DNA from: Mesostigma viride
Taxonomy: Eukaryota > Streptophyta > Mesostigmatophyceae > Mesostigmatales > Mesostigmataceae
Direction: 5' to 3'
DNA: 53,500 bases
Assembly (NCBI GenBank): GCA_009746045.1
Contig: RPFO01000154.1
Location: forward strand, 5,830,146 to 5,883,645
The position numbers were made by a program, and so were the translations under genes. A model generated the notes under the pieces. The model had not been told where the DNA came from. It worked only from the letters and a program-made list of their open reading frames with translations, and searched no databases. This document shows, in pieces, positions 10,883 through 22,000 of the stretch; positions within the stretch are counted from its first letter, which is position 1; every line of letters begins with the position of its first letter.

Positions 10883-11101
10883 TTTTGTTGTTGTTGTTGT
10901 TTCTTTTCTAAAATGCTAACCTTGACGTTGTGTCTTTACGAAAAGACACTAGAGTCTCGGGAAGACTCTTCTTCCTGAGATAAGAGTCTTCCTCGCTCGC
11001 TCGTCGCGGTCTGCGAGAATAATGTGTGTGTTGTAATGCATACTGATAGAGTCAGTACACGGAACTCGTCCCAATCTTGCCAAGTCAGTTCAGAGATCAA
11101 A

Positions 11102-11114
11102 CCTCCGATTACCA
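11102..11114 (-). promoter_or_regulatory. Primer-binding site of the gypsy element
   Basis: Minus strand TGGTAATCGGAGG lies one base inside the LTR. The plus strand reads CCTCCGATTACCA, which looks like a tRNA 3' end with CCA. The tRNA was not identified. Confidence 0.7.
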
Positions 11115-11115
11115 A

Positions 11116-11844
11116 TGTAACAGAATAAAATGATAGATTCTGCTTCCGTTGGAATAAGATCTTTTACCTCTTGCCTATTGTAGCGAAACTGACTTGCAAT
11201 CTCCTTGGAACTTGGAGGACTCCGGATATTCTCTAGGAGTCGCTGAGCTTGGTCGTTTCCCGTCTAGAGGCCACTCCTACAAGACGATACTTACGCGGTA
11301 AGGAGCTGTGGACCCCGTTGTGTCGGGAGTCTCCTTGCTTGTTCGTACTGACACAAGACTTCCTGTCTTAGTACTGGATATGACTGTCCAATAACAGGGC
11401 CTCGAGTGAGAATTTTTGGTTATAAAAATAACTTCACATGTTGGGTGAGAGGCGACTGGCTATGGAGACAGAATGACGGCGCATATGTTCTCACGGCCTC
11501 AGGTCTCCAACGCAATCCAAAAGACACTAGCCAATCACCATTCAGACCATGAGGTAAGGTTTTTTCTCTAGCCATACTTCACGCTCTTAACTTACGAAAG
11601 ATACTCAACTGACTTTCAGTCAGATCACACATAGATTCCAAGGTACTGTCCCGTACCGTTCAGGGCCCAACACAAAGGACCATCGAAAGGGCACTCCGCA
11701 CATAAGTCCCAAAAGTCAAGGCAGGCTAGGAATCATTACACTTTGGCCGTACAAAGGACTCAGCCATTTACACTGAACGCTGAACTACAAGTTCGCATCC
11801 ACTTGGATGTAACAGTATACACGATGTCAGAAAATACTGTTACA
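11116..11844 (-). repeat. 5' LTR of the gypsy element
   Basis: About 729 bp with canonical TG..CA ends and inverted termini TGTAACAG and CTGTTACA. The outer end also forms a hairpin: TGTAACAGTAT at 11808-11818 pairs with 11834-11844. The partner LTR lies outside the window, so the borders rest on these ends and on the adjacent primer-binding site. Confidence 0.7.
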
Positions 11845-11879
11845 GCGGGTAGACGACTAGTAATATGTTTCTTCCATTC

Positions 11880-11945
11880 CACCCCATTTAGGACCTGAGG
11901 ATTTATGCTCACGTGACGCAGTCTACGTGTTATTAATTAAGTAAC
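11880..11945 (+). repeat. LINE-A type 3' tail fragment
   Basis: It resembles the tail at 36955-37026: an ATGCTCACGTGACGCAGT motif followed by ATTAATTAA. Only the end is present. Confidence 0.5.
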
Positions 11946-12183
11946 ATTCGTCATCATTCCATCATCATTCCATCATCATTCCGTCATGCATCGCGCGGCA
12001 CAAAACTTCACAAGGATTTATGCTGGCATCTGTCACCCCCTGTAGTGACCATGTAGTGACCATGTCTTGGGAGTGCGACATCCCACCCCTTTATACCAAT
12101 GGCAAAGCAGAGGTGGCAAGGCAGAGGTGGCGCCAAGCACCACAGAAGTGCAACACCCCAATGCTGCCATCCATCACACTCAC

Positions 12184-12482
12184 TATTTTTAGCCTCCCAG
12201 GCTTACTAAGTTTACTACGTTTACAATGGTTTTTGGGTTTTTTTTTCCCTAGGACAGTCAAGCCAAGTGTGGTCATGCATCACACCAGAGTGACTTTCCC
12301 AGGAAAAAAAAACCTTCAAAAACTTAGTAAATTTAGTATTCCCACGGGAGTGGCTGTAGTGACCTTATAGTGACCATGGTGGTGGGTTCTCATATGCTAG
12401 CATCCCAGGCTTACTAAATTTACTACGTTTACTATGGTTTTGGGTTTTTTTTTCTAGGAAATCCAAGGTGTGGTCATGCATT
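12184..12482 (+). repeat. Diverged direct repeat, two copies
   Basis: A block of about 95 bp (CCCAGGCTTACTAA..., a T-run, then GTGGTCATGCAT) at 12184-12280 recurs at 12398-12482. The surrounding ORFs look non-coding. Confidence 0.6.
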
Positions 12483-12700
12483 AATTAATTAATTAATTAA
12501 TTAATTAATTAATTAATTAATTAATTAATTAGGAACATAACTCCGTTGGGAGTACATGTAGCACATATCCCTGAGAAGGGGCATATGGCTTTTAATCCAT
12601 TCTGGGCTACTTCCTGCAAGGGTAGGGTGTAAACTACAACTGCTCTAGGTGCACCAAGGGCACCTGCACCACCATGATGTCTCAGAGCTCAATTAATGCA
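12479..12700 (-). repeat. LINE-C 3' end with (TTAA)n tail
   Basis: The (TTAA)n run at 12479-12531 is followed by a block that recurs at 32993-33190 and 49986-50150. On the minus strand it ends ACTCCCAACGGAGT, a small hairpin, then the AATT tail. That is a retrotransposon 3' end. Confidence 0.65.
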
Positions 12701-13880
12701 TTGAGATCCAGTTCGTCACGCTCGTCTTTCGCACAGGGTTAGTCCGGGAATGGTTTTTTGGCATTTTTTGACCCCTGAAAATGAAAAAAATCATAACTCA
12801 TAGACCACAACTCCAAATACCCCCAATCAAGGTGCTAGGAATATCTACACTTCAAGGGCTTTCAGAATATGCAATAATATCCTGAGTCCATTCAGTGCTT
12901 TGCAAGATATTTACTGCCAAAGCTGGACAAAAGACGATCATTTTCAGGCAAGGGAAATCCCCTTAGTAGTTTACCCCTGCAGGGAGGGTTCTAAAAAATT
13001 ATTTAAATTGGGTTGGACAATGTCAATAGATAGTGCCACCATGCTTTCCTTGGGTCAGACCGCACGGATAGCCCAACTGACCTATATAATCCGCTCACTT
13101 ACGTGTGTGGGTTACGCGCGCGTATGCAGCTATCCATGAATTGCCACACACTTATGCATTGTATACAGCCACATAGGACTGTAAAAAGTGCTGGAAAACA
13201 AAGAAGTTGCTAAACCAGCACCAATGGAAAGGCATCCTCCAAAGAAACACCACAAACCGTGAGCAGATTTGGGGCTAATAGCACTCATACAGCAGGCATG
13301 GAAACCTGCTGCAAGAGGCACTGATACACTCGTGAAAAAAGGATGCATAAACGACAGATTCCCGTGCAAACGACATGCAAACACGTTGCCGTACCTGGCT
13401 GGATCACGACCTTTCCGGGTTCTGCTGGCCGGGACCCTCATATCTCACACGGGCTAATGCTTTCCAGGCACAGGCCGCCATAGCCTGATAATGCATGCAT
13501 CCACCATGATTACCAGGTTGATGTTCTGTGCAAAGATGACCTATAAACGCATCCGAATTCACAGGGACGCTGCTGCGGATGTCCAGTACCAAAACTGGGT
13601 GCTCGGGCTGGCGAAGCCTGCCCGGCCATAAGAAGAAAATCGAAATATGACGTGCCATTACTCATCTGGTACTGGCGACCAAGAAATCAGTAATTCCCTA
13701 CCTGTATTTTCCCAATGCTATACATCTGGCCACCCCTGACCTACGAAAATCACGCATCATCATTCTGAGCAACATTCTGAACCGTTACAAGCCGCGAGAC
13801 GCAAATTTCCATGACAACGGCACGCTGGCAGCCATATCTAGTTACGCGCGCGCGCGAGTGAAAATTTCCCGCCAAAGTCA
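12701..13880. other. Spacer without a recognisable gene
   Basis: Short frames on both strands have no recognisable domain, start context or splice pattern. I see nothing else beyond AT-rich unique sequence. Confidence 0.5.
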
Positions 13881-13886
13881 CGTGAT

Positions 13887-13925
13887 TAATTAATTAATTA
13901 ATAAGCACGTGACTGCGTCACGTGG
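13887..13925 (-). repeat. LINE-A like tail, minus orientation
   Basis: ATTAATTAATTAATTAATA then a CACGTGAC..GTCACGTG hairpin is the reverse complement of the LINE-A terminus. Sequence upstream of the hairpin does not match LINE-A, so this may be a different element sharing the tail. Confidence 0.5.
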
Positions 13926-14363
13926 GTGCCAATACAGAGTAAAGGAACCTTCAACCCTATATACACAGTGAGAAGGAGGGAGGGCGCCCTAGCTTCTCTC
14001 ACTGCCGCAGGTGGGCAGGCCACAGAGCGCTCTCTCCACGGCATGGTGCCGGGGCGCAACACTGTGGGTGCAATACAACCAGTGCAATACCATAGGTAGG
14101 CTGACGCATAGCTTATGCTACAAATGTGAGGTGGGCTCAAGACGTCGGCTAATTAAGGCGCAAGCTGATGGCCACAAGGTGCCAGAGCTAATTGAAGGTA
14201 CTATAACGCTGTGCGCTAATATCGTTTCAAGTGCTGTAATGCCTAAGTCACGTGATACTTTCTCAATACACGTTGTAATTACCAGGCTATGGCGAATATT
14301 ACCCCCAAACCTATGCATCACCTTCGTGTTCCCAGACCCACCGGACAACTTACATCCGTCACG

Positions 14364-14434
14364 GGTGGCGCGGCGCTCCTGGAATTGAGCGCCGCGCCAC
14401 CGGGGGTCAAACAGTTCGATATATCGAACTGTTT
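14364..14434. repeat. Two adjacent perfect hairpins
   Basis: The first has a 15-bp perfect stem (GGTGGCGCGGCGCTC, 14364-14378, with 14387-14401) and an 8-base loop. The second is a perfect 26-bp palindrome at 14409-14434 (half-site AAACAGTTCGATA). Seven bases separate them. Confidence 0.85.
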
Positions 14435-14599
14435 CCGGACTACCGTTGGCCTATGTGCCTACACATGGTGCACTCAAGCGTGGAATCACGCTTTCTAACT
14501 GCTATAAGTGTTAGTTTGGCAAAAGGTGCTTTGCAGAAAGTGATGCTGAAAGGTTCAATTCCCATGCTGCATCCTTGAAATGCTCAAAAAGCTGACAGT

Positions 14600-14705
14600 A
14601 GTTACCGTATTTTTACCGTATTTACCGTATTTGGCGTATTTCGTATTTACCGTATCGGCGTATCGGAATTTTGGGGTCCGTATCCGTATTGCCTGTATTG
14701 GTATT
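14600..14705 (+). repeat. Short CGTATTT-type tandem repeats
   Basis: Irregular copies of TACCGTATTT and CGTAT fill this stretch. No coding frame is supported. Confidence 0.6.
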
Positions 14706-15745
14706 TCCTATGATACACCATGATTATGGTCACCTAGCTGATCTTCTTGCACAATCAACGCATGGTATAAACCATTAATATCCAATCCTCACGATATATG
14801 CACGGCTTGACGACGTATATACATGCAGCACCTAAATACTGCACAACTGCAACCTGCTATGGCTGACATGCAAGCAACGTCGAGTAGGATGGCGGTCTTA
14901 GAGAGGCTGGGCAGTCTGAGGTCGGTAGAAATAAGTGGAAAACTGGCAGAAACTAGGTAGAAACACGATATACTTACGCCTGCAAGCTCTCTTGATTGAG
15001 CCGGTGGCAGAGGCCATTTCCAGGAAAATATAGATAGCATACCGTAGCAATAGCCACGGTCACGCCATACGCACCATCATGCCCGGAGCTACCCAATAAA
15101 AGTCTGCACAAATCTCGGTTTAGCCGAGAGTCCGGGCGTTCGGAATGAATAAACATGTGTTAAGAAGTCGAAACACCATGGAAATACCAAGCATGGTGCC
15201 GCAGCAGACCCGAGTCTTGCCGTAATAATATGTATGCCGGTTTCCAGGGTTTCAGCATGAAAGTTGGGTGAGAAACTGGAAAAAACTACGTTTCCTTTGC
15301 CCCAGTACCTCAACAAACTCGTAGAAACCTAGTTATCAACCTTTTAACGCATCATCATGGTCGTGCCACCCAACAGCCACTGAAATTCGCGCAAAAACTG
15401 GCGAGATCTACCTGCCGCCATCGCCGTCGTCTTCATCTTCGTCCCGCGAAAATGCCTGATTTCAGTGGTACATATTTTAAAAATATAATTACTTACAGCA
15501 GAGTGAAATCACTCAAACCAAAGCAAACGCCCAGCTATAAACCTATATACAGAGCCATGTCAAAGCTCTATACTACGATAAGACCAATGGAAACGCCTAA
15601 CGGGAGGAACCTAATAGCCCTGCTGCACCGCAAAATCAGCCCACCATATGGTACATATTTGTTTGCCCACCCAAACTGGCAGCTAGGCTAGACGGCACGG
15701 TTTACACCGACAGGTCCTTAACGTAGGGTTTTCCGAGCGTCCGTC
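14706..15745. other. Spacer without a recognisable gene
   Basis: I see no coding exon, RNA gene or known repeat in this interval. Several frames under 130 codons exist but have no recognisable content. Confidence 0.45.
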
Positions 15746-16280
15746 ATCAGAGTCTTTGTATCATGGCATGCCTCGTATTTCGGACGAGATGAGGCAGCGT
15801 AGGATAGCATTTGTAGGACACCTTGCTCGCACCAGCCAGGTCGACACCGCCCTTGGTCTGGCCGGCCCCCAGCGGCTTGGCCAGCCAGGGCGACACATTC
15901 TGACCTGGCCTGGCCCCGAGGGCATTCCCAAAAGGGTAGGGAAACCTGTCACGAACTACATCCAGATGTTGCTGGACGACCTAGTGGTCCCAGCCCAGTT
16001 TGAGCACCGCATCCACTCTCTCTCCCGTCTTTGGACTGCCATGCAGGACAAGACGCGGTGGAAGAAGATTGTCAAGGCGCACACGCCCGACCCTGTGGGC
16101 AAGCCCCCTCCCCCACAGCGGAGGAGGCGTTTTGATGAGTAGTGCAGTTAGGATTTTCTAGACTAGATAGCTTAGAGTTAGGATAGTTCGATTACGCGGC
16201 TTCCTCCACCCCATCCATCATGGAATATGTGCTACACGATCTCCCCACTGAGGCATGTTATAATATAACTTGATTTAGTT
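15746..16280 (+). mobile_element. LINE-B 3' fragment with C-terminal ORF
   Basis: A frame from about 15756 to 16142 encodes the C terminus of a non-LTR retrotransposon polyprotein. Its motif RRIAFVGHLART corresponds to RRLGLAGHLART of the longer LINE at 33941-37026. The 3' UTR ends with the GTGCTACA..ATCTCCCCACTGAGG motif found in sister copies at 48904-49210 and, inverted, near 32235. It is 5'-truncated, as LINE copies often are. Confidence 0.75.
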
Positions 16281-16418
16281 TAATATTTGTTTGCAGCTGT
16301 CACAAAAAAATCCAAGAAATACCAGGATTTTTTCTTGAGTTCTACAGGATGTAAGGAGGCCGTCCACCGAGTTTCAGACCAAAAATCTCGAATCTACTGT
16401 GTCTGCCACTTGTCAGAT

Positions 16419-16472
16419 TACAACGCGATACATCGCGTTCTAACCCTACAACGTGATACATCGCGTTGTAAA
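16419..16472. repeat. Two near-identical palindromes in tandem
   Basis: ACAACGCGATACATCGCGTT and ACAACGTGATACATCGCGTT are each palindromic around a short ACA-type centre. They lie about 30 bases apart. Confidence 0.7.
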
Positions 16473-16478
16473 AAAACA

Positions 16479-17050
16479 TCCCCTTTGGTTTGCACATTAG
16501 TAATGAGGATTTGTACGCTGATTTGCCCTATGTTTCCCACATTCTTAGTAGGCACATGCGCCTGGGCCTAGCCGGGCACCGGCTGGCCCGCAGAGATCAG
16601 GTAGACACATGTCAGATAGACTAGCTGGCACCAAGCCCGCCCAGCCCGGGCGTTATGTCCTCACCTGGCGTGCCCCAGGCCGCGCACGGCAGGGCCGCCA
16701 CCCGTGGACTTTTCGTGATAGACTCGGCATGAACATGTGCTACCCTAGACGTGACGGGCTCACACCCGGGCAACCTCCTGGTTTGTCTGTAATATGCATG
16801 GAGGCAGATGGTACGCAAGGATAGATGGCAAGTAGTGATGAAGGAGACCACCCCCAAGTCTGTGGGGGCTCCGCGTGCGACCGCGTATGGCATTGATAGC
16901 GATTCGGGCCGTGGTGCCCACAACCCTGTAACTAGAACCTAGATAGCTTACATAATCCATTCCATCCCATGTTCCTTCCCCATTGAGGACTTATGCTCAC
17001 ATGACGCAGTCACCTGTCTATTAATTAATGTCTATTAATGAATTAATTCA
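16479..17050 (+). mobile_element. LINE-A 3' fragment
   Basis: It begins abruptly at CCCCTTTGGTTTGCAC and follows 36479-37015 closely, through the stop region to the AATTAATT tail. Small indels break the frame. It is a 5'-truncated pseudocopy. Confidence 0.85.
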
Positions 17051-17482
17051 TCCAACAAGTATTAGGATATGTATTTTATTGGATCACATGAATTGGCACG
17101 AAGTGACCACGTCAAGTGAGTATAAGTCCCAGATGAAATGGGAATGGAATGGGATGGGTGACTTAATATCTAACCTCTAGTTGCAGGGTGTGCCACTGAC
17201 ATGACACCACCCTCCAAAACGTACCACTTGACCATCTAGCCAAAATGCTCTTGGCATGATGCCTAGCTCAGGTGTGCGTTATCTTACTTTGATTTTACAT
17301 AGAAGAAAAATTTCATCAATCATATACATCGACTAATTATTTCAAACTTTCCTTTCTGACCATACTCTCCTCATTCCTTCCCTATCATCCACGTTGACCG
17401 CCCCAGCCAACCCCAGCTCTAACTTCACAAAAAGCACCCATTCACCCATGCTCGCCATGGTGATCCCGATACAAATTAAGCT
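17051..17482. other. Spacer and probable 3' UTR of the F-box/LRR gene
   Basis: No coding frame is supported. The right part would be the 3' UTR of the minus-strand gene ending at 17483. Confidence 0.4.
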
Positions 17483-18861
17483 CTACACCCGCATCTTGAT
17501 GACAACTGGCACCTCCACATCCGCCTTGACATACTTGAGCTTGAGGCACGCGGCCCCCACCTCCTCAAGCCCTGCCGGGGTGACCCCCTCACACCCCTCG
17601 ACGTACAGGCTGACCAGCCGCGGGCACCCATCCGCCAGCGACCGCATGCTGGCATCCCCGATCAGCCGGTCCCGCCGCAGTGCCAGTGACCGCAGCTGCC
17701 TGCAGTGTTGGCCCACCGCGGCGACACTGGCGTCCGTGAGCGCGAGGCAACCGGCCACGCCCAGGACCTCGAGGCGGCGACACTTGGCAGCCAGCGCCAC
17801 GACGCCCTCGTCCGTGACCAGCGGGCAGTGGTTCACGTGCACCTCCTGCAGGGCGCGGCAGCCGGCCGCGATGGCCTCCAGCCCCTGGCTGGTGAGCGCC
17901 ACCTGTCCCGACACGTCCAGCTGCAGCAGCGCGGCGCACCCGCGGCCCAGCAGCGACGCGCACGTGTCCGTGAAGGATCGGGCGGAATGGAGCACTGGGG
18001 GAGGCCCTGCGGCTGCTGGGAGCCCCAGCAGAGGATTCCTAGGAAAGAAGTTGCCGTCCTCATTGTCGTCGCCGCCGCCGTCATTATGGTGTCCGCGCCC
18101 ATCAGCACCCCTGCCACCGTCATCATCGTCATTACTGGTACTGTCGTCGTCACCGTCACTGTCATCGCTGTTATCAGAGCCGATGACAAGCATGTTGGGG
18201 TGATGGTTGGCAACAGGGGGCCCAGGAGGGCCATTCTGACCAGGAGGGTTGTTTGGGTCAGGAGGAGGGTTGTTTGGGTCAGGAGGAGGGTTGTTTGGGT
18301 CAGGAGGAGGGTTGTTTGGGTCAGGAGGAGGGTTGCTTGGGTCAGGAGGAGGGTTGTTTGGGTCAGGAGGAGGGTTGCTTGGGTCAGGAGGAGGGTTGTT
18401 TGGGTCAGGAGGAGGGTTGTTTGGGTCAGGAGGAGGGTTGTCTGGCCCATGGTTGGCGGCATGGCGATCGACATGGTGGTGGGGATGGACATTGCTGTGG
18501 GGCCCGTCGGCAACATGAGGATCGTTGGGGGCGTCATGGCCGGGAGGAGTGTCCTCGCTGTTATGGCCAGCAGGTCTGGCAGGATTACCAGGGTTGGCAG
18601 AAATAATGGGATCTTGGTGGGGGGCGTCAGGGCCGACAGGGTCAACCTCCATGCTCCACACAGGGTGGAGGATCCCAAAGCCGTCTTCATCCATGTTATC
18701 AATGATGTTGTTGAAGTCGTTGCTTACACCATCGTGGTTGTCAACCGGGGCGTTGTCGCCTTCGGCGGCGCGAACCACTCCCTGGTCATTATTGAGCCCG
18801 CCGTCACCATCGCGGCTGCCATTGTTCTGCTCACTGTCACCGTCGCCCGCGCTGTCGCCGC

Positions 18862-18932
<71 letters not shown>

Positions 18933-18981
18933 CCAGCCCCAGCCCCAGCCCCAGCCCCAGCCCCAGCCCCAGCCCCAGCCC

Positions 18982-19017
<36 letters not shown>

Positions 19018-22000
19018 CAACAACAACGCGACGGGCAGCCAAGGCGCCACCAACACCATCATCATCCTCTTCGATGTCATTCCACCCTCCGCCACCATGG
19101 CCGCCGCCATCTCGGCCACCATGATCAACGTCACCACCCGGCCAAATAACCTCCCAACCACGAGCAAGCCGTGCCCCCCTACCATCCCCCCTCCCATCCC
19201 CCCTGCCTTCCACCCTCCACAGCAGCTCTTCCTCGCGATCGCCCCCTGCTCTCCCCCCCTCCACACCCCTATCATCGGCCCCATCGTCCCACCCCCTGGC
19301 GGCCCAACGTGCAGGCAAGGCCGGGCGCCCCAACAATGCACCCCAAACCCTGCCCCTGCCCCTGCCGTCTTCTATGTTGTCATTGTCTCCCAGCACCAGC
19401 CCCTGCTGTCTTCTCCAGGCTGCCGCTCGGACCCTGCCTTCTGCTCCTCCTCCTTCTCTTCCTCCTTCCCTTCCTCTTCCCCTTCCTCTCTCGGCGCCAT
19501 CGCCATTGTCCCCGCCACCAACGCCATCACCACCGTTGGCTATCTCTACGGCCCCTCCGACCCGAACCCTTCCCCGCGGCAAGTCTCCCCGGCCACCCCA
19601 CCTGCGGCCCCCATGGGGAGCAGCCCCATTCGGTAGCCCCCTATCGGCTGCCCCGCCTGCTGCCCCCACGACTGGCAGATCACCACCCCCCGGGGCTGCA
19701 TTGGGCAAGTCGCCCGCCGCCCCCCCCCGGCGTAGCCACCCCTGCCCCAACACCCCGACCTGTCTCATCCTGTCTCCAGCCGGCATGAGAGGGATGCTCC
19801 CAAACCCCCTCCTCAGCGCGCCCAGCCCGAGCTGCCGCAGCTGGTGGCAGTTCTCCACCACCGCCCTTATGCCATCCTCCGTGGCCGCCGAGACGTCAAA
19901 CAGGACCAGGACCTGGAGGCGGGGGCAGCCACGAGCGAGCGCGATCAGCGCCGTGTCCGTGACAGCTGGCGCTGGCGCTGGCGCTGGCGCCTCTGCTGGT
20001 GGCATCGGACGCACCGCGCGCCTGAACATCTCCGGTGGATAGACCGTCAACATTTCCAGCGCGGGGCAGTGCTGTCCCAGCGCCAGCACCCCCTCGTTAC
20101 CCGGGACACCGTGCCCACGCAACTGCTCCAGTTGGGTGCAATGGGAGGCCAGGTACGCAATGCCGGCGTCCGTCACCAACCCCTGGTTCTCCCCCCACCC
20201 TAGATCGAACACGCGCAGGAGGTTGCACCGCGCCGCTAGCGCCCGTACGCCCGCGTTTGAAAGCATCCCCCCCCCGCGAAACACCTGCAGCATACGGCAA
20301 CGGTCGGCCACTTCACAGACCCCGGCGTCCGTCACGTTCGTCCCCTGAACATCCAGCTCTGTAAGAGAAGGGCAGCTGTCAGCGACCGCCCTCATCCCTT
20401 CGTCCGAGACACGGTCGCAAAATGACAGCTCCAGCACTTGGAGACCCCCCAACTGCCGCACGGCACGCGTCAGGTCGCCATCAGCCGTGATAGTAGCCCC
20501 CTGCAGCCGGAGCGAGGCAAGCTGGGGGCCCAGGGACCCCAGGAGAAGTGACACCGAGTTTCCCCAAGCCGTCCGAAGCGTGACATCCGTCAGCTTCTGG
20601 CACCGCGCGAGGACCAGCTGAAGCGGCGGTATGTCCGAGATGTCATTGACCACCATGGCAAACGCTTGCAAGACAGGGAGCCGTTCTGAGATGGCTCGCA
20701 AGGTGGCGGATCCCATGTGGGTGCACTGCGTGACGTCGAGGTGGGTGAGGCGCGGGGAGCGATGGACCAGACCGGCCAGGCTGGTGTCCGACACGCCGCG
20801 CGCGGACACGCCGGTGAGGGCCAGGTGCACCAGGGTCCCTGGGTTGGGGACCGCCAGCTCGTCGATGGACGCGTCGGTGATCTCGCAGCTGTCCAGGGCG
20901 AGGTGGCACAGGTACAGGCAGCGACGCGCGATGACGCGCAGGCTGCGGTCTGTTCATGCCGTGTAATTGTGTGTGTGGAGGGGGGGTGGCGGGGGGGAAG
21001 AGAGGGAGGGGTTAGATCATACTGAATTAAATCCGATTCTTATTCGATCCGATTAGATGCAATTCAATTCGATCCGGACCAATTCGAAATTGACCTATTT
21101 AAATAAAAATAAACTCAATTCCATTAAACTCCATTGATATCCATTTAATCCCATTTCCCCCTCCCCTCCCCTCCCTCCCCTCCCCTCCCCTCCCTCCCTC
21201 CTCCCCTCCCTCCCCTCCCTCCTCCCCTCCCCTCCCTCCCCTCCCTCCTCCCCTCCCTCCCCTCCCTCCCCTCCCCTCCCTCCCTCCCCTCCCCTCCCTC
21301 CCCTCCCTCCCTCCCTCCCCTCCCCTCCCCTCCCTCCCCTCCCCTCCGCTCCCCTCCTGTTCTGTTCTGTTCCATTCAACTGAATTCAAATGAAGGTTTT
21401 GTAATTGAGTTAAGCTAACTAAGTTGAACAACTGAATTCAACTGAAGATAACTGAAGATGACAGAATTCGACCAAATTCATCTGAATTCAACCATAATTA
21501 AAATGAGTTCAACTGGATTCAACCGCATTTGACCGAATTCAACTGAATTCAACCATAATTCACATGAGTTCAACTGAATTCAACCGAACGCAACCGAACG
21601 CAACTGAGTTCAACCGAACTCAACCGAACGCAACTGAGTTCAACCGAACTCAACTGAATTCGACTACATTCAATTGAATACAACTGAATTCAACTGAATT
21701 CAACTAATTTTTCCAGTTGAAGTGCATTCAGTTGCATACGGTTGAATTCGGTTGAATCCAGTTGAATTCAGTTGAAATCAGTTGAATGCAATAGAACTCA
21801 ATTACAACAACTCCATTAATATAAATCACGCAACGAGCGAGGGGTGGGAGAAAAATTGAGGCGTGTCCTCCTAAGTAGAATAGCCAGTGAAAAACAAAGA
21901 AGGGCAGAGAAATGGAATGACAGAAAAGGCCAGGGGGGAGAAGGCATGGTGGCCGGTCCGTAGTGAATTGATGGGAAACAGGGCAAAAGGGAAAAAACAA

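Larger units (their letters stand above)
7365..11844 (-). mobile_element. Ty3/gypsy-like LTR retrotransposon, interrupted
   Basis: Minus strand. It has a 5' LTR at 11116-11844, a primer-binding site at 11102-11114, gag (10882-9176) and pol starting with protease then RT. Sequence is lost at 7365, where the copia-like element is inserted. RNase H, integrase and the 3' LTR should continue beyond position 1. Protease directly before RT is the gypsy arrangement. pol also carries at least two frameshifts, so this copy is dead. Confidence 0.85.

Noticed and set aside
12479-12531. AATT repeats considered as a CRISPR-like array or origin
   Set aside because: It is a simple tetranucleotide run joined to a recurrent LINE 3' end at three places.
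14500-14575. Possible tRNA or SINE with A-box-like TAGTTTGGCAAAAG and B-box-like GGTTCAATTCC
   Set aside because: The T-stem does not pair and no acceptor stem is visible. Spacing alone is not enough.
17705-19636. 643-codon plus-strand ORF with Val/Arg and Ser runs
   Set aside because: It arises from the same repeats read antisense to the F-box/LRR exon, which has real LRR motifs and a phase-matched splice.
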